Assembly: GCA_964500225.1 (NCBI GenBank) | Contig: CAZCOA010000054.1 | Span: forward strand, 1 to 16,285 | Origin: JAAYDY01 sp964500225 | Lineage (GTDB): Bacteria; Planctomycetota; Phycisphaerae; FEN-1346; JAACEH01 | Length of the DNA: 16,285 nucleotides | Direction: 5' to 3' | In this document: positions 13,830 through 16,285 of the stretch, in pieces | How the letters are laid out: each line of letters begins with the position of its first letter | Numbering within the stretch: position 1 is the stretch's first letter | Notes under the pieces: model-generated | The model's database searches: none | Told to the model about the DNA's origin: nothing | The model's input: the letters and a program-made list of their open reading frames with translations, nothing else | Translations under genes and position numbers: made by a program

Positions 13830-14603
13830 TCATTCGCCCAGAGACAGATTCCAGTCGGCCACGGCCTTCAGGCGTGCGGCATCGGTCAGATCGAACTGGA
13901 GCGGCGTCACAGTGACATAGCCTTCGGCGAGCGACACCTGATCGCTCTCGGGATCGGCCGGCTCGGCGGGCACGTCGCCGCCGGTGATCCAGAAATAGGG
14001 GCGTCCGCGCGGGTCGGCGCGGCGGATCATTTCTTCCCGCGACTGTGCAATCGACATGCGGCAGACGCGGAGCCCCTTGGGCTTTCCCTGAGACAGATCG
14101 GGCACGTTCACATTCAGCAGCATGCTCTTGCCGCCGCGGCGCCGGGCGACGGCCTGATCGATCACACGGCAGACGATGCGGGCCGCCTCGCGGAAGTGCA
14201 TGGACGGACTGAAGGCGAGGCTGGCCGCCACGCTGGGCACGCCGTAGAAGGCGCCCTCGATGGCCGCGGCCACCGTGCCGCTATAGAGTACGTTGATGCC
14301 GACGTTGGCTCCGTGGTTGATGCCCGAGACGACAAGGTCGGGTTTGTGATCGTTCATCAGGACCAGCAGCGCGAGCTTCACACAGTCGGCGGGGCGGCCG
14401 TCCACGCTGAAGCCGCGGACGCCGTCGGCCAGATCGATCTCCTGGCAGAACAGCGGCTGGGAGACGCTGATGGCGTGACCGACGGCACTCTGCGGCGTGG
14501 CGGGGGCGACGACCGTGACGTCGCCGCGCGTCGCCAGTTCGGCCCGCAGAGCCAGCAGGCCCGGAGCCATGATGCCGTCGTCGTTAGTCAAGAGAATGCG
14601 CAT
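13830..14603 (-). CDS. surE: 5'/3'-nucleotidase SurE
   Basis: This is the stationary-phase survival protein SurE, 257 residues, a cytoplasmic metal-dependent phosphatase acting on nucleoside 5'- and 3'-monophosphates. The metal site is intact: D8-D9 (LLTNDDG), S39 (TPQSAVGHA) and N96 (SGINHGANVG). The conserved YSGTVAAAIEG and YVTVTPLQFD stretches are present, and length is normal. The start is fixed by the family's MRILLTNDDG N-terminus; the open frame runs much further upstream but there it is only the complement of the neighbouring dehydrogenase gene. No strong Shine-Dalgarno sequence is seen. It diverges from the iron-type dehydrogenase with 97 bp between and is not obviously linked to the sugar genes. 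Confidence 0.96.
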   Translation of the reverse strand: MRILLTNDDGIMAPGLLALRAELATRGDVTVVAPATPQSAVGHAISVSQPLFCQEIDLADGVRGFSVDGRPADCVKLALLVLMNDHKPDLVVSGINHGANVGINVLYSGTVAAAIEGAFYGVPSVAASLAFSPSMHFREAARIVCRVIDQAVARRRGGKSMLLNVNVPDLSQGKPKGLRVCRMSIAQSREEMIRRADPRGRPYFWITGGDVPAEPADPESDQVSLAEGYVTVTPLQFDLTDAARLKAVADWNLSLGE

Positions 14604-14627
14604 CGCGAGTCTCGTCAGCGGGGTATT

Positions 14628-14649
14628 GTCTTCCGGTTCGCCGGAGGGC
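14628..14649 (+). other. Stem-loop with TTCG loop in the surE/dehydrogenase divergent region
   Basis: TCCGG-TTCG-CCGGA (14632-14645) forms a perfect 5-bp stem, extendable to nine pairs with two G-U pairs in plus-strand RNA (14628-14649). It lies about 50 bp before the dehydrogenase ATG. It could be a leader hairpin or an operator; no T-run follows. Confidence 0.35.
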
Positions 14650-14700
14650 ATGATACGGTTCGTGCAGGCGGATGTCAAACACCGTGAGGAGAAGACGACC

Positions 14701-15816
14701 ATGAGCAACACGTTTCGCGTACCGCAGAGAATCGTATTCGGCTGGGGTGCCGTGGCGGAGTTGGGCAAGTTGGCGTCGCCGCTGGGCGGCCGCGCGCTGC
14801 TGGTTACGGGACGGCGGGCCATGAAGGCGGCGGGGATCACGGACCGTGTGGTGGCGGTGTTGCACGACGCGGGCATCGCGGTAACTCTGTTTGACGAGGT
14901 GGAACGGGAACCGGAGGTGGCGACGGTGGACCGCGGGCGCGAGGCGGCGCGGCGGTGGGGGGCGACGTGTGTGGTGGGCCTGGGCGGAGGCAGCGCCATG
15001 GACGCGGCCAAGGTCATCGCGGGGCTGCACGGCGAGGAGGCGCCGACGGCCGAGTTCCACGCGGGGCGCGTGGCGGTGCGTCCGGGGCTGCCGATGATCG
15101 CCGTGGCGACCACCAGCGGCACGGGCAGCGAGGTCACGGTCAACGGCGTAATCAGCGACCGGGCCCGTCGCGTGAAGGTGTCGATCCGCGGTGAAGGGCT
15201 GATGCCGTGGGCGGCCGTGGTGGACCCTGAACTGACGGTGCCCTGCCCCGCGGATGTCACGGCCTCGGCGGGAATGGACGCCCTGTGCCAGGCTATCGAG
15301 TCCTACGCGTCGATTCACGCCACTGCCATAACCGAGGCCCTGAGCGTGCGGGCCGTCGAAGAGATCGTGGCGTCACTGGAGACGGCCGTGCGGGACGGCG
15401 GCAACCGCGAGGCACGTACGCGGATGGCCGAAGGCAGCCTGATGGCTGGCATGGCGCTGGGCAACGCGCGGCTGGGGGTGATTCACGGCCTCGCCCATCC
15501 GCTGGGCGTGCGGTACGAGATTCCGCACGGGTTGGCCTGCGGCGTGATGCTTCCGGCGGCGCTGCGGTACAACCGCGAGGCGATGGGCCTCAAGTACGAG
15601 CGGCTGCGGTCGCTGATGGGCGGTGCGGATCCGGCGGAGTTCTGCGCCGAATTGCTCCATCGCGTGGGTCTGCCGTCGGACTTCAAGGGATTCGCTGTGC
15701 GCGAGGAAGACCTGCCGACGATCGCCGACGAGAGCCTTCCGAGCGGCAGCCTGAAGGCCAATCCGCGCCGCGTGACGCGCGAGGAGGCCTTGGCGCTGCT
15801 GCGTGAGGTGTGTTGA
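14701..15816 (+). CDS. Iron-containing (group III) alcohol dehydrogenase family protein
   Basis: This is a 371-residue cytoplasmic NAD(P)-dependent dehydrogenase of the Fe-ADH family, which includes lactaldehyde reductase, butanol dehydrogenase and related enzymes. The nucleotide-binding GGGSAMDAAK (95-104) and ATTSGTGSE (136-144) motifs are intact. Metal ligands D193 (GMDAL), H262 (IHGLAH) and H276 (PHGLACG) are present, with the same 14-residue spacing of the last two as H263 and H277 of E. coli FucO. The second ligand, histidine in the usual DALTHAIE, is Q197 here (DALCQAIE), a variant I believe occurs in a subset of the family. The enzyme could reduce an aldehyde from sugar breakdown, but the substrate is not determinable. 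GAGGAG nine bases upstream supports the ATG. The next gene starts 12 bp after its stop, so the two form an operon. Confidence 0.92.
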   Translation: MSNTFRVPQRIVFGWGAVAELGKLASPLGGRALLVTGRRAMKAAGITDRVVAVLHDAGIAVTLFDEVEREPEVATVDRGREAARRWGATCVVGLGGGSAMDAAKVIAGLHGEEAPTAEFHAGRVAVRPGLPMIAVATTSGTGSEVTVNGVISDRARRVKVSIRGEGLMPWAAVVDPELTVPCPADVTASAGMDALCQAIESYASIHATAITEALSVRAVEEIVASLETAVRDGGNREARTRMAEGSLMAGMALGNARLGVIHGLAHPLGVRYEIPHGLACGVMLPAALRYNREAMGLKYERLRSLMGGADPAEFCAELLHRVGLPSDFKGFAVREEDLPTIADESLPSGSLKANPRRVTREEALALLREVC

Positions 15817-15828
15817 ACGGAGGCCGGC

Positions 15829-16285
15829 ATGAGACCCATGACGCGGGACGAAGTGCGGGAGTTCGACCGGCATGCGATCGAGGACCTGGGCGTACCTGGC
15901 CTCGTGCTGATGGAGAACGCGGGACGACAGGCGGCCGACGCAGCCGAGCGGCTGCTCCGCGCCGCCCATGGGCGCCGAGCCCTGATCGTAGCCGGTCGCG
16001 GCAACAACGGCGGCGACGGGTTCGTCATCGCGCGACACCTGCTGACGCGCGGATACGCGGTGCGTGTGCTGTTGGCGGCCGATCCGGCGCAGGTCGTCGG
16101 CGACGCGGCGACGAATTTGAACATTCTGGAGCGGCTGGGGGTCGCGGTGCAGCGGCTGCCGGAGACCGAGGCGGCGCTGCGTGCGGCCGTGCTCGCGGCG
16201 ACCGGGGACGCCGACCTGGTGGTGGACGCACTGCTCGGGACCGGCCTGCGCGGCGAGGTCCGCGAGCCGTACCTGTCGGCCATCG
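15829..16285 (+). CDS. nnrE: NAD(P)H-hydrate epimerase, YjeF N-terminal domain (partial, runs off the window)
   Basis: The first 152 residues are visible. This is the YjeF_N domain, which epimerises damaged R-NAD(P)H hydrate so that the partner dehydratase can repair it. Diagnostic motifs are MTRDEVREFDRHAI (4-17), LVLMENAG (25-32), GRGNNGGDG (56-64) and VVDALLGTGLRG (131-142), with D133 the probable catalytic aspartate. GGAGG (15819-15823) sits five bases before the ATG. Because the 3' end is missing, it cannot be told whether this is a single-domain epimerase (about 220 residues) or a bifunctional protein fused to the dehydratase (about 500). It is co-transcribed with the iron-type dehydrogenase. 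Confidence 0.93.
   Translation, partial: MRPMTRDEVREFDRHAIEDLGVPGLVLMENAGRQAADAAERLLRAAHGRRALIVAGRGNNGGDGFVIARHLLTRGYAVRVLLAADPAQVVGDAATNLNILERLGVAVQRLPETEAALRAAVLAATGDADLVVDALLGTGLRGEVREPYLSAI

Noticed and set aside
14604..15260. Upstream extension of the SurE frame
   Set aside because: SurE proteins begin with MRILLTNDDG. The extension is Ser/Arg/Thr/Pro-rich and is the complement of the iron-type dehydrogenase gene.

Overview
The window is GC-rich, gene-dense bacterial DNA. A Crp-type regulator, a signal-peptide protein with Asp-box repeats and a C-terminal type I dockerin, an arylsulfatase, an L-fucose-isomerase-like enzyme, a xylose-isomerase-like TIM barrel and an SMP-30 lactonase together suggest a Planctomycetota genome, perhaps Phycisphaerae. 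This is an inference from gene content, not from a marker gene. I saw no tRNA, rRNA, insertion sequence or phage gene.

Layout. Positions 1-90 look like the edge of a CRISPR array: one full 36-bp repeat, one 30-bp spacer and 24 bp of the next repeat, which runs off the window (period exactly 66 bp). Read on the minus strand, the repeat has type II-C character. Positions 107-1140 (minus) hold a Crp/Fnr regulator and a small two-helix membrane protein in one operon, behind a good promoter and a GTGA-N6-TCAC operator. A small uncharacterised ORF (1300-1557, plus) follows.

Positions 1564-8876 form a carbohydrate-related block around a divergent regulatory region (4390-4633). To the left (minus) lie a secreted esterase with a sugar-binding-like N-terminus and a TIM-barrel isomerase/epimerase. 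To the right (plus) lie a fucose/arabinose-isomerase-family protein and a large secreted beta-propeller/dockerin protein. Positions 9076-13067 (minus) encode a sulfatase without signal peptide, a zinc-dependent medium-chain dehydrogenase with its own promoter, and an SMP-30/gluconolactonase. A plausible joint role is cytoplasmic desulfation of an imported sugar, oxidation to a lactone and hydrolysis to an aldonic acid.

Positions 13263-16285 are more housekeeping in character: a membrane protein with an NTF2-like soluble domain, the nucleotidase SurE, an iron-type alcohol dehydrogenase and the start of NAD(P)H-hydrate epimerase, the last two in one operon.

Most interesting points: the probable CRISPR edge, the match between the Crp recognition helix and an operator in its own promoter, the desulfation-oxidation-lactonase cluster with an inverted repeat overlapping the sulfatase -10 box, and a four-cysteine cluster inside the fucose-isomerase-like protein.
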